A stretch of DNA of 64,000 bases from Desulforamulus hydrothermalis Lam5 = DSM 18033 (GTDB taxonomy: Bacteria; Bacillota; Desulfotomaculia; Desulfotomaculales; Desulfotomaculaceae), in NCBI RefSeq assembly GCF_000315365.1, contig NZ_CAOS01000009.1:96299-160298 (forward strand), in the 5' to 3' direction. Positions within the stretch are counted from its first letter, which is position 1. Every line of letters starts with the position of its first letter. Position numbers and translations under genes: made by a program. Of the stretch, positions 7,283 through 16,108 are shown in pieces. The notes beneath the pieces were generated by a model that had not been told where the DNA came from, did no database searches, and saw nothing but the letters and a program-made list of their open reading frames with translations.

Positions 7283-7942
7283 ATGTCAATTTTAAATCCC
7301 GAAAGAAAAAACATTGCAGCAAAGCTAGTTCAGGTAGCAAAGGCCTGCGGCTATGTACAAAAAGACAGCGAAAACAAGGAGCAAAGATATAAGTATGTTT
7401 CAGCAGCCGCAGTAATGGAAAAGGTTAACCCTGCCCTTGTAGAGGCACGCCTGATTAGTGTTCCTAAATTTTCGGTAGTTAGTGAAAAAGAAAAATCAAC
7501 AACCAAGGGTGCTGTATGGCAGTTGGTGACGGTTGAATGCCAACTAACCATCATTGACGCTGATTCAGGCGAGTTTGTAAGCGTGATCAGTTTGGGTACC
7601 GGTACTGACCCTGGAGATAAAGCAGTGGCCAAAGCACAGACCATGGCCCTTAAATATGCCTGGTTGACAGCTTTAAACATTGAAACAGGTGACGAACCTG
7701 AGGCTGACGAGCGGACAGATAAGACTGAGTTTACGGTTCATCAACCGGTTAATGGTGGTATCCCTAATTCACCCAGATACCAGGAGCTTATCGGCCTCTG
7801 GAGACAGATGGGATGGGATATTAATTCTCTCCCTGGATACCTGGAGCAGCGTTTTCATAAACCACTTAGCCATTTGACTGAACCAGAACTTTCAGCAATG
7901 GTACATGAAGCCCAGGGATACTTACAACAAAGGATGGTGTAG
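7283..7942 (+). CDS. erf: ERF-family single-strand annealing recombinase
   Basis: Anneals complementary single strands during phage recombination and genome circularisation. The 219-residue protein carries the ERF signature in its first 150 residues: KYVSAAAVMEKVNPAL, SLGTGTDPGDKAVAKAQTMA and LKYAWLTALNIETGDE. The C-terminus has a separate small helical region (RYQELIGLWRQMGWDI). I start at the ATG at 7283 after GAGGTGG. Followed within a few bases by ssb, the usual partner. Confidence 0.92.
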   Translation: MSILNPERKNIAAKLVQVAKACGYVQKDSENKEQRYKYVSAAAVMEKVNPALVEARLISVPKFSVVSEKEKSTTKGAVWQLVTVECQLTIIDADSGEFVSVISLGTGTDPGDKAVAKAQTMALKYAWLTALNIETGDEPEADERTDKTEFTVHQPVNGGIPNSPRYQELIGLWRQMGWDINSLPGYLEQRFHKPLSHLTEPELSAMVHEAQGYLQQRMV

Positions 7943-7945
7943 CTA

Positions 7946-8608
7946 GTGTTAAATAATGTCGTGCTAATTGGTCGCCTGACCCGTGACCCGGAGCTTAGAT
8001 ATACAACAAATGGCACTGCGGTTGGTAGCTTTAATATCGCAGTTGACCGCCCGCAATCTAAAGATAGGGAAAAGGAAACGGATTTTATTGACATCGTAGT
8101 TTGGCAAAAAACAGCTGAGGCTTGTGCAAATAATCTAGGCAAGGGTCGGCTAGTGGCAGTTAGAGGTCGCCTGCAGATACGTTCCTACGATGATAATCAA
8201 GGGATTAGGCGTAAAACTGCTGAGGTTGTGGCTGATGAAGTTAAATTCCTAGATTGGCCAAGCGACAAAGGCCAGCAATCAACTCAACACCCGCCTCAAG
8301 CACCTCCACAGGGCTATCCGCAACAGCAACCGCCTTATGGTCAGCCACCCGGTTACCCAGGGCAGCAGTCTCCCCATGGGCAACCACCGGGGTTTATACC
8401 GCCTAACCAAGGATTTCCGCCACAGCAACCAGGCGGGTACCCACAACAGCCAAATGGCTATCCGCAACAACAAGGACAACCAAACCAGTGGCAGCCGCCA
8501 GCTGCACCACCCAATAGCCAGCCACCACAGGGACAGCAAATCGGCTTTCAGCACCCAGGGCAGCAACCCCCAGTTGGCGGCTACAACATAGATGATATCC
8601 CATTCTAA
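7946..8608 (+). CDS. ssb: Single-stranded DNA-binding protein
   Basis: Coats single-stranded DNA and recruits partners through its tail. Residues 1-108 are the OB fold (LNNVVLIGRLTRDPELRY, VDRPQSKDREKETDFIDIVV, RLVAVRGRLQIRSY). A ~100-residue Pro/Gln/Gly-rich linker follows and ends in the canonical acidic tip DDIPF. GTG start three bases after the erf stop. The linker is longer and more repetitive than in typical host SSB (about 160-170 residues total). Confidence 0.95.
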   Translation: MLNNVVLIGRLTRDPELRYTTNGTAVGSFNIAVDRPQSKDREKETDFIDIVVWQKTAEACANNLGKGRLVAVRGRLQIRSYDDNQGIRRKTAEVVADEVKFLDWPSDKGQQSTQHPPQAPPQGYPQQQPPYGQPPGYPGQQSPHGQPPGFIPPNQGFPPQQPGGYPQQPNGYPQQQGQPNQWQPPAAPPNSQPPQGQQIGFQHPGQQPPVGGYNIDDIPF

Positions 8609-8610
8609 TT

Positions 8611-9978
8611 ATGTTCCAACTTAGACCATACCAAGAATTGCTAATCGAAGGCGTCCGGGATGAGTTCCGTTCCGGACGCCGCAAAACCTGTATAGTTGCC
8701 CCCTGTGGTGCTGGTAAGACAGTAATCATGGCGTGGATGGCGGCTCAAACCGCCACTAAAGGTAACAATGTTTTGTTTGCCGTCCATCGTCAGGAGCTTA
8801 TAGAGCAATCTAGTAATACTTTTGCAGCCATGGGCATACAGCATGGAATTATTGCCCCTGGGTGTATAGCCACCGGTGACCAAATACAGATCGGTAGTAT
8901 TTTCACCATTGCCCGCCGGCTGGATAAGATACAGCCACCGAATTTGATTATTTTTGACGAAGCCCATCACTGCAAGGCAAATACATGGATTAAGTTGATA
9001 CAAGCATTTCCTAACGCCTACGTGATCGGCCTTACAGCTACCCCGGCCAGGACCAACGGTGACGGGTTAGGAGATATATTTAACTCCCTGGTGCTGGGGC
9101 CCAGTGTTAAGCAACTAATTGAATGGGGCAATTTATCCCCTTATAAATATTTTGCTCCACCAGTTAAAGCAAACCTGGACGGCCTACGGGTTAAGTATGG
9201 GGACTATGTTAAGTCAGATATCACCTTAGCCATGGACAGGTCAGAGATTATTGGGGATGCCATTGAGCAATACAAAAAGCTGGCTGATGGCAAAAGGGCC
9301 ATAGCCTATTGTGTGAGCCGGGCCCATTCCGAACACACGGCAGAAATGTTTAGAGCGGCCGGTATCCCAGCGCAGCACATCGATGGCGAGACAGACCACG
9401 GAGTCCGTAAGGCCGCCATTGAGCAATTCCGCACCGGACAAATTAAGGTGCTCTGTAATGTGGATTTAATTTCCGAGGGTTTTGATGTGCCGGCCATGGA
9501 GGCGGTGTTGTTGTTGAGACCCACACAGTCATTGACACTGCATATCCAACAATCCATGCGCCCTATGCGGCCGGATAAAGATAACCCGGGTAAAGTGGCC
9601 ATCATCATTGACCATGTGGGAAATTGCTACCGCCACGGGCTACCAGATGAGGATCGGGTTTGGAGCCTGGAAGGTAGGAAGAAAAGCAGTACTGGTCATC
9701 GTGAGATATCCCTAAGGCAGTGCCCCAAGTGTTATGCCGCCCATAGGCCTGCACCTGTCTGCCCTCTATGTGGTTATCAGTACGCTCCTACGGAAAGGGC
9801 AGAGCCGGAACAGAAAAAGGGTGAGCTGGTTAAGATTGACGAGATTGAGCGCCAGCGAAGGAAACAAGAAATTAGGCAGGCCAAAAACATAACGGATTTG
9901 GAGCAAATTGCGCTCCGGCGTGGGTACAAGCTTGGTTGGATTAATAAGATGGCTGAGTTAAAGAGGATTAAGAGATAG
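8611..9978 (+). CDS. SF2 DEAH-box helicase
   Basis: ATP-dependent DNA helicase of the SSL2/RAD25-like phage group. Motif I CGAGKT (about 32-37), motif II DEAH (IIFDEAHHCKAN), motif III TATPAR, and C-terminal motifs ISEGFDVPAMEAVLLLRPT and QSMRPMRP. Residues 375-400 contain a CPKC/CPLCG zinc ribbon. 455 residues. ATG two bases after the ssb stop. Probably acts in replication or recombination with SSB and ERF. Confidence 0.92.
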   Translation: MFQLRPYQELLIEGVRDEFRSGRRKTCIVAPCGAGKTVIMAWMAAQTATKGNNVLFAVHRQELIEQSSNTFAAMGIQHGIIAPGCIATGDQIQIGSIFTIARRLDKIQPPNLIIFDEAHHCKANTWIKLIQAFPNAYVIGLTATPARTNGDGLGDIFNSLVLGPSVKQLIEWGNLSPYKYFAPPVKANLDGLRVKYGDYVKSDITLAMDRSEIIGDAIEQYKKLADGKRAIAYCVSRAHSEHTAEMFRAAGIPAQHIDGETDHGVRKAAIEQFRTGQIKVLCNVDLISEGFDVPAMEAVLLLRPTQSLTLHIQQSMRPMRPDKDNPGKVAIIIDHVGNCYRHGLPDEDRVWSLEGRKKSSTGHREISLRQCPKCYAAHRPAPVCPLCGYQYAPTERAEPEQKKGELVKIDEIERQRRKQEIRQAKNITDLEQIALRRGYKLGWINKMAELKRIKR

Positions 9979-9993
9979 CAAGAGGTGTTGCTT

Positions 9994-10536
9994 ATGTCGT
10001 CTGACAATAGCCGCATTGTTGTGGTAGATGAATGGAATGGCAAATACGTTATCAACGATGCCTATAGACCAATTGCTGAGGCACTTGTATGTAAATTCGA
10101 GGAACTAAAGCATGTGCCTGTTAAGGCTATTCTGTTCATTGACAATACAGAGGGCACCGGGAAATCAATGAACAAAATCAAATATGCTCAGATCGGCAAG
10201 GTCCCTGAAAAGTGGCAGGAGATTATTTATCAGGTTACCGGGCGAACATTTCAGTATTTTATGGAGATTTTTAAAAGGAATATCCGGGAAATGAGCCGTG
10301 AGCAAATTATTGCCCTGGTATATCACGAACTGAGGCATATCGACTATGACGGTGGCCTTAAGCATCATGACATAGAGGACTGGAGTGAGATGGTTTACGG
10401 CCTGGGTCTTAACTGGTCAAGTACAAAGACAGTTATTCCGGATCTCTTGGCTGAGGGCATTGATTGGAGCAACATTAACGAGATGGGACAGCAGAAATTG
10501 TTTAAGGATAACAGGACGCTGAGAGTTATTAAATAA
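9994..10536 (+). CDS. Putative phage metallopeptidase
   Basis: 180 residues. Carries YHELRHI, a zincin-like HExxH variant (His-Glu-Leu-Arg-His), and a third ligand candidate in HHDIEDW, as in the putative phage metallopeptidase family. N-terminal region resembles the same family (PIAEALVCKFEELKHV). ATG at 9994 chosen eight bases after AGAGGTG. Substrate unknown. Confidence 0.75.
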   Translation: MSSDNSRIVVVDEWNGKYVINDAYRPIAEALVCKFEELKHVPVKAILFIDNTEGTGKSMNKIKYAQIGKVPEKWQEIIYQVTGRTFQYFMEIFKRNIREMSREQIIALVYHELRHIDYDGGLKHHDIEDWSEMVYGLGLNWSSTKTVIPDLLAEGIDWSNINEMGQQKLFKDNRTLRVIK

Positions 10537-10549
10537 TCGGAGGTGCGGC

Positions 10550-10822
10550 ATGAGTACCTGTTATGTGGATGTTGACCCGCAAGTGGTCAAGGAGGTTATT
10601 TCTCATCTTAAAGATAAAAACCCTGATAGTATTATTGTTTTACCAGTAGTGCAAGCATTAGAAACATATTCTCCTACTAAAAAGAAAGATTATTTCAGAA
10701 TCAAATATGAGGCCATCATTCCGAAAGATGCAATCATTGGTGGAAGTTGTTTGACTGATTTTGGAGCTTTAATTGTTATGCGAGTTCCAAAGAACCGGAT
10801 TAAACCGGGTAAACAACTTTGA
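10550..10822 (+). CDS. Phage hypothetical protein
   Basis: 90 residues, ATG after GGAGGTG. Mixed alpha/beta with no recognised motif. Follows the metallopeptidase by 13 bases in the same operon. Confidence 0.6.
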   Translation: MSTCYVDVDPQVVKEVISHLKDKNPDSIIVLPVVQALETYSPTKKKDYFRIKYEAIIPKDAIIGGSCLTDFGALIVMRVPKNRIKPGKQL

Positions 10823-10885
10823 TGGTGGTTTACAAAAATAAGCATAAAAATTATACAGCATTTCAAACAACTTTCATGGTGGTTT
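10811..10885 (+). repeat. Two 21-bp direct repeats
   Basis: AAACAACTTT(G/C)ATGGTGGTTT occurs at 10811-10831 and 10865-10885, 54 bases apart with one difference. The ends are partly inverted (AAAC...GTTT). The first copy overlaps the upstream stop codon; the pair fills the only sizeable gap in this operon, so an operator or RNA element is possible. Confidence 0.5.
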
Positions 10886-10920
10886 GTATTTAAGATTTGA
10901 GGAAAGTGAGGTCGAACACG

Positions 10921-11037
10921 ATGCCGTGTTGTGAAGATTGTCCATGTGTTAACTATTGTGACGGCTCAATGATAGAAGCCTGCATGGATGACTGGAGAAA
11001 AAGAAAACAAAAGGAAAGCGAGGTTGAGAAAGGATGA
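10921..11037 (+). CDS. 38-aa cysteine-rich peptide
   Basis: ATG after GTGAGGT; stop overlaps the next ATG (ATGA). Starts MPCCEDCPCVNYC: six cysteines in the first 21 residues, then a charged KRKQKESEVEK tail. Likely metal-binding microprotein, unknown role. Confidence 0.6.
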   Translation: MPCCEDCPCVNYCDGSMIEACMDDWRKRKQKESEVEKG

Positions 11038-11255
11038 CATGCAAAGAATGTCTATATTACGAGCCTGATTATGGCACGTGGGGAGTTTTTGGGTGGTCTG
11101 AAGATGGTTCAAAAGGATATTGTTGTGTTGAGCCAAAACGAGTATTTGTTGACGGTAATCGTATAAAGTGTAGATACTTTCTGTCAAAAGCGGAAAGTGA
11201 TGTCAAACACGATGGGATTACCATCACATTACATAGCAGAAAAGGAGATGATTGA
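11034..11255 (+). CDS. Cysteine-rich phage protein
   Basis: 73 residues coupled to the preceding peptide by ATGA. MTCKEC at the start and GYCCVEP and IKCRYF further on give a four-to-five-cysteine pattern. No family recognised; a zinc-binding fold is likely. Confidence 0.6.
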   Translation: MTCKECLYYEPDYGTWGVFGWSEDGSKGYCCVEPKRVFVDGNRIKCRYFLSKAESDVKHDGITITLHSRKGDD

Positions 11256-11328
11256 AATTAATGAACAAACCACTACGAAAGTTAAATACCCATTAAACCA
11301 GAACTTCTAAAGCAGGAGGAGTCTGCAG

Positions 11329-11712
11329 ATGAATAAACCTAAGTCGGAAGCCAACATTCAAAGCCAAATTCGTTCCTTTGTATCTATAGAAAAACTGGGC
11401 GTACTCTTCCGGGCCAACGTTGGCGAGGCATGGACTGGTGAGCGCATCGAAAAAAATGCTGACGGCAGTATTACTATTCATAATCCCCGGAGGTTTAAAT
11501 CCGGCCTTCCTATGGGATTCTCCGATCTATTTGGTGTGGCCGAGATGGGAAGAGCAGTGTTTATTGAGGTTAAATCACCCACAGGTCGGCTCCGTCCGGA
11601 TCAGGAAAACTTCCTCCGAGAGATGGCCAAGCGGGGAGCATTCGCTGGGGTAGCCAGGAGTCCGGAGGATGCGGAAAAAATATTCCGTGGGGCATTGGTG
11701 GGGTTAAAGTGA
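11329..11712 (+). CDS. VRR-NUC domain nuclease
   Basis: 127-residue PD-(D/E)XK-type nuclease of the VRR-NUC family. Visible signature: GFSDLFGV (catalytic Asp), VFIEVKSPTGRLRPDQENF (Glu-x-Lys and Gln) and a C-terminal GAFAGVARSPEDAEKI. Single-domain phage forms of this family cut branched or nicked DNA. ATG after AGCAGGAGG. Overlaps the next gene (TGATG). Confidence 0.88.
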   Translation: MNKPKSEANIQSQIRSFVSIEKLGVLFRANVGEAWTGERIEKNADGSITIHNPRRFKSGLPMGFSDLFGVAEMGRAVFIEVKSPTGRLRPDQENFLREMAKRGAFAGVARSPEDAEKIFRGALVGLK

Positions 11713-11936
11713 TGGAAACGATGATAAAACTTGGAGATAACTGTATATTGCCATCCCAGGTAGATGGTAACGAATCTAACGGCTACACTAGCCCCAGTAA
11801 TTTAAAAGAGTACACATTAAACCAGGAAGAACTGGCAGAGATTCATAAAAAGTATGGCCCTCCCGGTCAGAAGCTTAAGAAAGAGAATTTTTTTGTATCA
11901 GCGAAAAGAAGCGTCCCTTTGATTGGGGCTAGGTAA
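11712..11936 (+). CDS. Phage hypothetical protein
   Basis: 74 residues; ATG overlaps the VRR-NUC stop and there is a GTG one codon earlier. Polar N-terminus, then a helix (LNQEELAEIHKKYG) and basic stretch. Stop overlaps the next ATG (TAATG). Confidence 0.5.
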   Translation: METMIKLGDNCILPSQVDGNESNGYTSPSNLKEYTLNQEELAEIHKKYGPPGQKLKKENFFVSAKRSVPLIGAR

Positions 11937-12112
11937 TGGGTGGTGATATTGCAGTGATTGGTTTTACCGCTGGTATTTTTACCGGATTCATGTTTTGTTT
12001 GTTTGCTTTGTCGGTGTTTAATATGAAACGTAATGAAAACATGGAAAATGAGTATTATCAATGTCCTCATGGTTATGATGATTGGGATGATTGTCCAGAT
12101 TGTTGTCATTGA
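11936..12112 (+). CDS. Membrane peptide with cysteine-rich tail (58 aa)
   Basis: Start overlaps the previous stop. One membrane span at about 5-28 (IGFTAGIFTGFMFCLFAL), then an acidic tail ending CPHGYDDWDDCPDCCH that could bind metal on one face of the membrane. No family recognised. Confidence 0.55.
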   Translation: MGGDIAVIGFTAGIFTGFMFCLFALSVFNMKRNENMENEYYQCPHGYDDWDDCPDCCH

Positions 12113-12158
12113 GTAAGTTAGATCCACTTAACTAACTATCAAAGGAGGGAGGAAATTT

Positions 12159-15092
12159 TTGAATAAAATACAGGACTTCTTATCCTCCCTGTACGGATAT
12201 TTTGATCCTGGAAGTGTCCTTTACCTGTGGACACTGCCGGATAAACAAACTCACCCGTTTACAGCCGGTACGTTGGCTGAAATGGCAACTGCAGCCGGTC
12301 GCCTAACTCCTAGCTATGATGTGTATTTTGGGGTAGGTGCCACCGTCCACTCTCTAGGCCAATATGAGCGACCGAAAAACGAAGATATCATGGCCATCCC
12401 TGGGCTGTGGGTGGATATTGATGTTTACCACCCTGTAGCACACAAGAGCAAGGCATTGCCGCCTGACATAAATGCGGCCATGGAGTTGCTGCCTAATGAT
12501 TTGCCGCCATCCATCATAACCTGGAGTGGGTATGGCATCCATGCTTACTGGCTATTTCGTGAGCCCTGGGAGTTTAATGCTCCGGAGGAACGGGCGAGGG
12601 CCGCTAAATTACTGCAGTCCTTACAAGCGGTCGTTAAACAAAACGCAGCAGCCCGTGGCTGGAGAATAGATCCCACAGCAGACCTTGCCCGGGTGCTGCG
12701 GCTCCCCGGAACACTAAACAAGAAGATTCCGGACAGTCCCGTCCAGTGCCGGGTTATTGAGCGTTCAGAACTGCGATATAACCCGTCTGACATCGAAGAT
12801 TTATTGCCACCGGTACCGGATAATCCCGTCCACCACCGGACAGAGAAGTTTGAGCGTCGGCCAACGGATGGACCGGCGGAGCTGATGCTTAGGAATTGCC
12901 GGTTTTTGCAGCACTGCCAGCTGAACGCCAAAGATATTACATATGCGGAATGGCTGGCAATGCTCACAAATGTAGCCCGGGCCAGTGACGGGATCCATGC
13001 CGCTCACCAGATTTCTGCCCTGGATCCGGAGCGCTACCGGCCGGAGGATACGGACAAAAAGCTGGCAGAGGCCCTGGCTATGAACCCTCAGACGTGTGAA
13101 TATATTCGCACTGTCGTAGGCTTCCCGGGCTGTCCCCAAGGAGGATGTGGAGTGCAGGCTCCGTGCAGTTGGAGCTTGTCCAAGGTTGGCAAGGCCCGGG
13201 CGGTTGTGCGTGGGATTTCTATACCAACACCTGAAACCGTACTTACTCAAGAAGTGCTTGGTGCCTTGGCGCTGCTCAAAAAAGAAGACCAAATTGAATA
13301 TGCCAAATTCAAAGCCACCTGTAAGGGCCGTGTAAATTTGAATGACCTAGAAAAAATGGTTAAACAATACAAAAAACAGGTGCGTCAAGAAAGCCATTTA
13401 CATGTGGTCCAGGATGGGGAGAAACCCGGCACCAGGATGCTTAGTAATACGGTACCTGAAATCCCTCTTGATCTAGTATTGCCGCCAAACTTTCGTTTTG
13501 AGAAATCAGGTATTTTATATGTCAGGGAGACAAGCTCTGGGGATATTCAAGCATATAAGGCCGTTGGTACCCCAGCGATTATATCAGAACGACTCTTCAA
13601 CGTGGACACAGAAACAGAAAAGCTGGAGATCTGTTTCCAGTACTTGAACGGTTGGCGCAAAGTATTGTTTCCCCGTTCCACGGTAATGGATTCTCGGAAA
13701 ATATTGCGCCTGGCCGATTTTGGTGTGGCTATATCATCTGAGTCAGCAAAGTATACAGTCAAGTGGTTTGATGTTCTCCTGGATGTCAACCAGGATCGAA
13801 TACCAGTTACTCAGGCTGTATCAAAGCTAGGCTGGCGAGGCGACAGGGAATTTGTGCTACCAAACTTTAGCCCACACTATCGAATCGACATTGATGACGA
13901 CGGCAGCCAGCGGACCATATCCGGATTTACTACGGTTGGCGACCGGTCGGAATGGATTGCCAGGATGCAGTATCTACGACAATCACCGAAGGCCCGTTTT
14001 ATCCTGGCGGCCAGCTTTGCTGCGCCGCTGCTCCGGATCCTGGGGCAGCGCAACTTTATTATCCACAACTGGGGTAACTCCCAAGACGGGAAAACTGCCA
14101 CACTATGGGCGGCCATGTCCGTTTGGGGCAACCCTGACCGATTGATTAGTACATTCGATACCACCACTACAGCTATGGAACGCAAGGCAGCCCTTCATTC
14201 CGACCTGCCCTTGGCCATAAATGAACGGGAAGTTCTAAGTCGAGGTAAAAAGGATGATATAAACCCGTTGCTTTACACTCTGGGTGAAGGCCGGGGACGC
14301 AACCGAGCCGACAAGAAAGGTCTCCAGATAACCGCTACATGGCGCACTATAGCCCTATCAACTGGAGAAGGAACCCTTTCAAATACAGGTTCTTTTGACG
14401 GGGTGATGACTCGTGTACTGGAGATATCCGACGGCCCACTTGCCCATGACCGTGACTTTGCCCGCAATCTGTATTACTTCCTGCCTAGGAACCATGGCCA
14501 TGCTGGTCCGGAATTTCTGTCACAGCTATTGGCTGCTGACTATGGCACCATCTTCGCTACCTACAGGGAATTCCAATCTGTATTCCGGGCGAGTTATCAG
14601 GACCGAATAGATTCCCATATTGATGCCGTGGCATGTGTAGCCACTGCTGATTATCTGACTTCTGCATGGGTATTTGGTGAGCCATGGGAACAGGCCAAGG
14701 CAGGAGCAATGGCTACCGGTGGGCACATATTGACTGGGCTGATTACCAAAAAAGAGGCCAGCGAATCAGAACGAGCATGGGAAGCGTTCAAGGATTGGAT
14801 AGCTGAAAATCAAGCCATGTTCAAAGAACGTACTAATGGTCCCTGCTTTGGATATATCGAAAAGGGAGATATGCCCTTTGATAAGCCTGATTTTTATGTA
14901 ATCCGTAGTGTTGTAGATCAGTTTTTGTCAGAACGGTTTTCAAGCAGCCGGAAAATCATTCGTGAGTGGGCTTTGACCGGGAAAATAGAGTCCTATAATC
15001 ACGGTGGAAAGATTAGGTATGATGCCCCAGGAAGGGTATTAGAGAGCGGTGTTAGGGCAAGGGTAATAAAAATAAGGGAAGTCAATCTCTGA
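12159..15092 (+). CDS. Replicative primase-helicase (AEP primase + DUF927)
   Basis: Likely the phage replication initiator and helicase. 977 residues from a TTG after AAAGGAGGGAGG. The N-terminus is an archaeo-eukaryotic primase: WVDIDV (84-89) supplies the catalytic acidic pair and WSGYGIHAYW (122-131) the histidine motif; LARVLRLPGTLNKK follows. The middle is a DUF927-type ATPase with Walker A GNSQDGKTAT near 640 and an acidic LAINEREVL strand. The C-terminal ~150 residues are a separate domain. The iteron cluster right after it supports an origin-binding role. Confidence 0.9.
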   Translation: MNKIQDFLSSLYGYFDPGSVLYLWTLPDKQTHPFTAGTLAEMATAAGRLTPSYDVYFGVGATVHSLGQYERPKNEDIMAIPGLWVDIDVYHPVAHKSKALPPDINAAMELLPNDLPPSIITWSGYGIHAYWLFREPWEFNAPEERARAAKLLQSLQAVVKQNAAARGWRIDPTADLARVLRLPGTLNKKIPDSPVQCRVIERSELRYNPSDIEDLLPPVPDNPVHHRTEKFERRPTDGPAELMLRNCRFLQHCQLNAKDITYAEWLAMLTNVARASDGIHAAHQISALDPERYRPEDTDKKLAEALAMNPQTCEYIRTVVGFPGCPQGGCGVQAPCSWSLSKVGKARAVVRGISIPTPETVLTQEVLGALALLKKEDQIEYAKFKATCKGRVNLNDLEKMVKQYKKQVRQESHLHVVQDGEKPGTRMLSNTVPEIPLDLVLPPNFRFEKSGILYVRETSSGDIQAYKAVGTPAIISERLFNVDTETEKLEICFQYLNGWRKVLFPRSTVMDSRKILRLADFGVAISSESAKYTVKWFDVLLDVNQDRIPVTQAVSKLGWRGDREFVLPNFSPHYRIDIDDDGSQRTISGFTTVGDRSEWIARMQYLRQSPKARFILAASFAAPLLRILGQRNFIIHNWGNSQDGKTATLWAAMSVWGNPDRLISTFDTTTTAMERKAALHSDLPLAINEREVLSRGKKDDINPLLYTLGEGRGRNRADKKGLQITATWRTIALSTGEGTLSNTGSFDGVMTRVLEISDGPLAHDRDFARNLYYFLPRNHGHAGPEFLSQLLAADYGTIFATYREFQSVFRASYQDRIDSHIDAVACVATADYLTSAWVFGEPWEQAKAGAMATGGHILTGLITKKEASESERAWEAFKDWIAENQAMFKERTNGPCFGYIEKGDMPFDKPDFYVIRSVVDQFLSERFSSSRKIIREWALTGKIESYNHGGKIRYDAPGRVLESGVRARVIKIREVNL

Positions 15093-15097
15093 TTAGT

Positions 15098-15388
15098 TGT
15101 ACCACTAAAGTGGTACAAAAACACATTAGTGGTACAACTAGTGGTACAGAGAAAACCCTTGAATGGTAAGGGTTGAGGGGCATTTATATATATAATGTAC
15201 CACTGTACCACTAAATATTATATATATCTATAGCAAATATACCCTACCCCTTAAGGTATAAGGTATAAGGGGGTATAAAAAATATATCATACCCTCTGCA
15301 AATTAGTGGTACAGTGTACAACGCACTCTGAACCCCAGTAAAATCAAGGCCTCACGTGTTCTAATCTTGTACCACTAATAGTGGTACA
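15098..15388 (+). repeat. Iteron cluster, probable phage replication origin
   Basis: Nine copies of AGTGGTAC lie here: forward at 15109, 15128, 15140, 15305 and 15380; reverse at 15099, 15197, 15205 and 15369. The first and last pairs form palindromes with two- and three-base centres. Between them are AT-rich tracts (15185-15230, 15275-15290) and GGTATAAGG repeats. Position directly after the primase-helicase gene fits an origin. This accounts for the whole gap 15093-15432. Confidence 0.75.
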
Positions 15389-15432
15389 GAAAAAATAGAC
15401 AAGAAAAATCCAAAAGGGAGGGCTTAACATAA

Positions 15433-16044
15433 GTGGTTACAACATCCATAAAAGAGCCGGCCCAAAACGAAGCAGAATTACTTGAGCAACACATTAGACT
15501 AGTCCATTACATCGTCAGAAAATTAAACCTCAATTACGAATACGATGAATTAGTCCAAGTTGGAACCTTGGCTCTGTTAAAAGCAATACGGACATTTGAC
15601 AATACCAAGGCTGCCTTTGCTACTTACGCCTCACGCTGTATCACCAACCAACTGTTAATGCACCACCGAAGGAATAGTAAGCATATCCCGGTATTATCGC
15701 TAGATGGCGAACCAACTAACGACAATGGTGATAGTTTTAGTCGCTACGATATCCTGGATGCTGCAGCCTCTGACGAGACCGGAGCTGTTGAGACTAAGAT
15801 TGTTTTTCAGCAGGTTGTCAAAAAACTTAGTCCCAGGGAGCTTAAGATATTACAGCTTAGACTTAACGGCAAAGGGCAGAAGGAGATAGGGCAGCTACTA
15901 AATATTTCTCAGGGTTACGTTAGTAGAATTGAAAAACGAGTCCCTAAAAGGCTTTCAGTGCATTTAGAGCCCTATAAGGGGGATGGATTTATGGGATGTC
16001 ACCGCCGGGATATAATTGACCCAGGTTCGCCGGAAAGAAAATGA
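15433..16044 (+). pseudogene. Sigma-70 family factor, 3' end interrupted by IS21
   Basis: Sigma region 2 is visible at about 20-85 (LVHYIVRKLNLNYEYDELVQ, KAAFATYASRCITNQL) and region 4 at about 130-180 (LSPRELKILQLRLNG, ISQGYVSRIEKR). The linker with SRYDILDAA recalls sporulation factors of the SigE/SigK type. GTG start after AAGGGAGG. The IS21 insertion at 15997 replaces everything after codon 188, so the last residues are IS-encoded. Removing the IS and one TSD joins this frame to the downstream gene without a stop (417 codons). The sigma core may still be functional. Confidence 0.8.
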
Positions 16045-16108
16045 CCCACCCTTAGCGAATATATCCCCTTCGTAATTAACGGCCAAGTTAATCTTCGGAG
16101 GGAGACAC

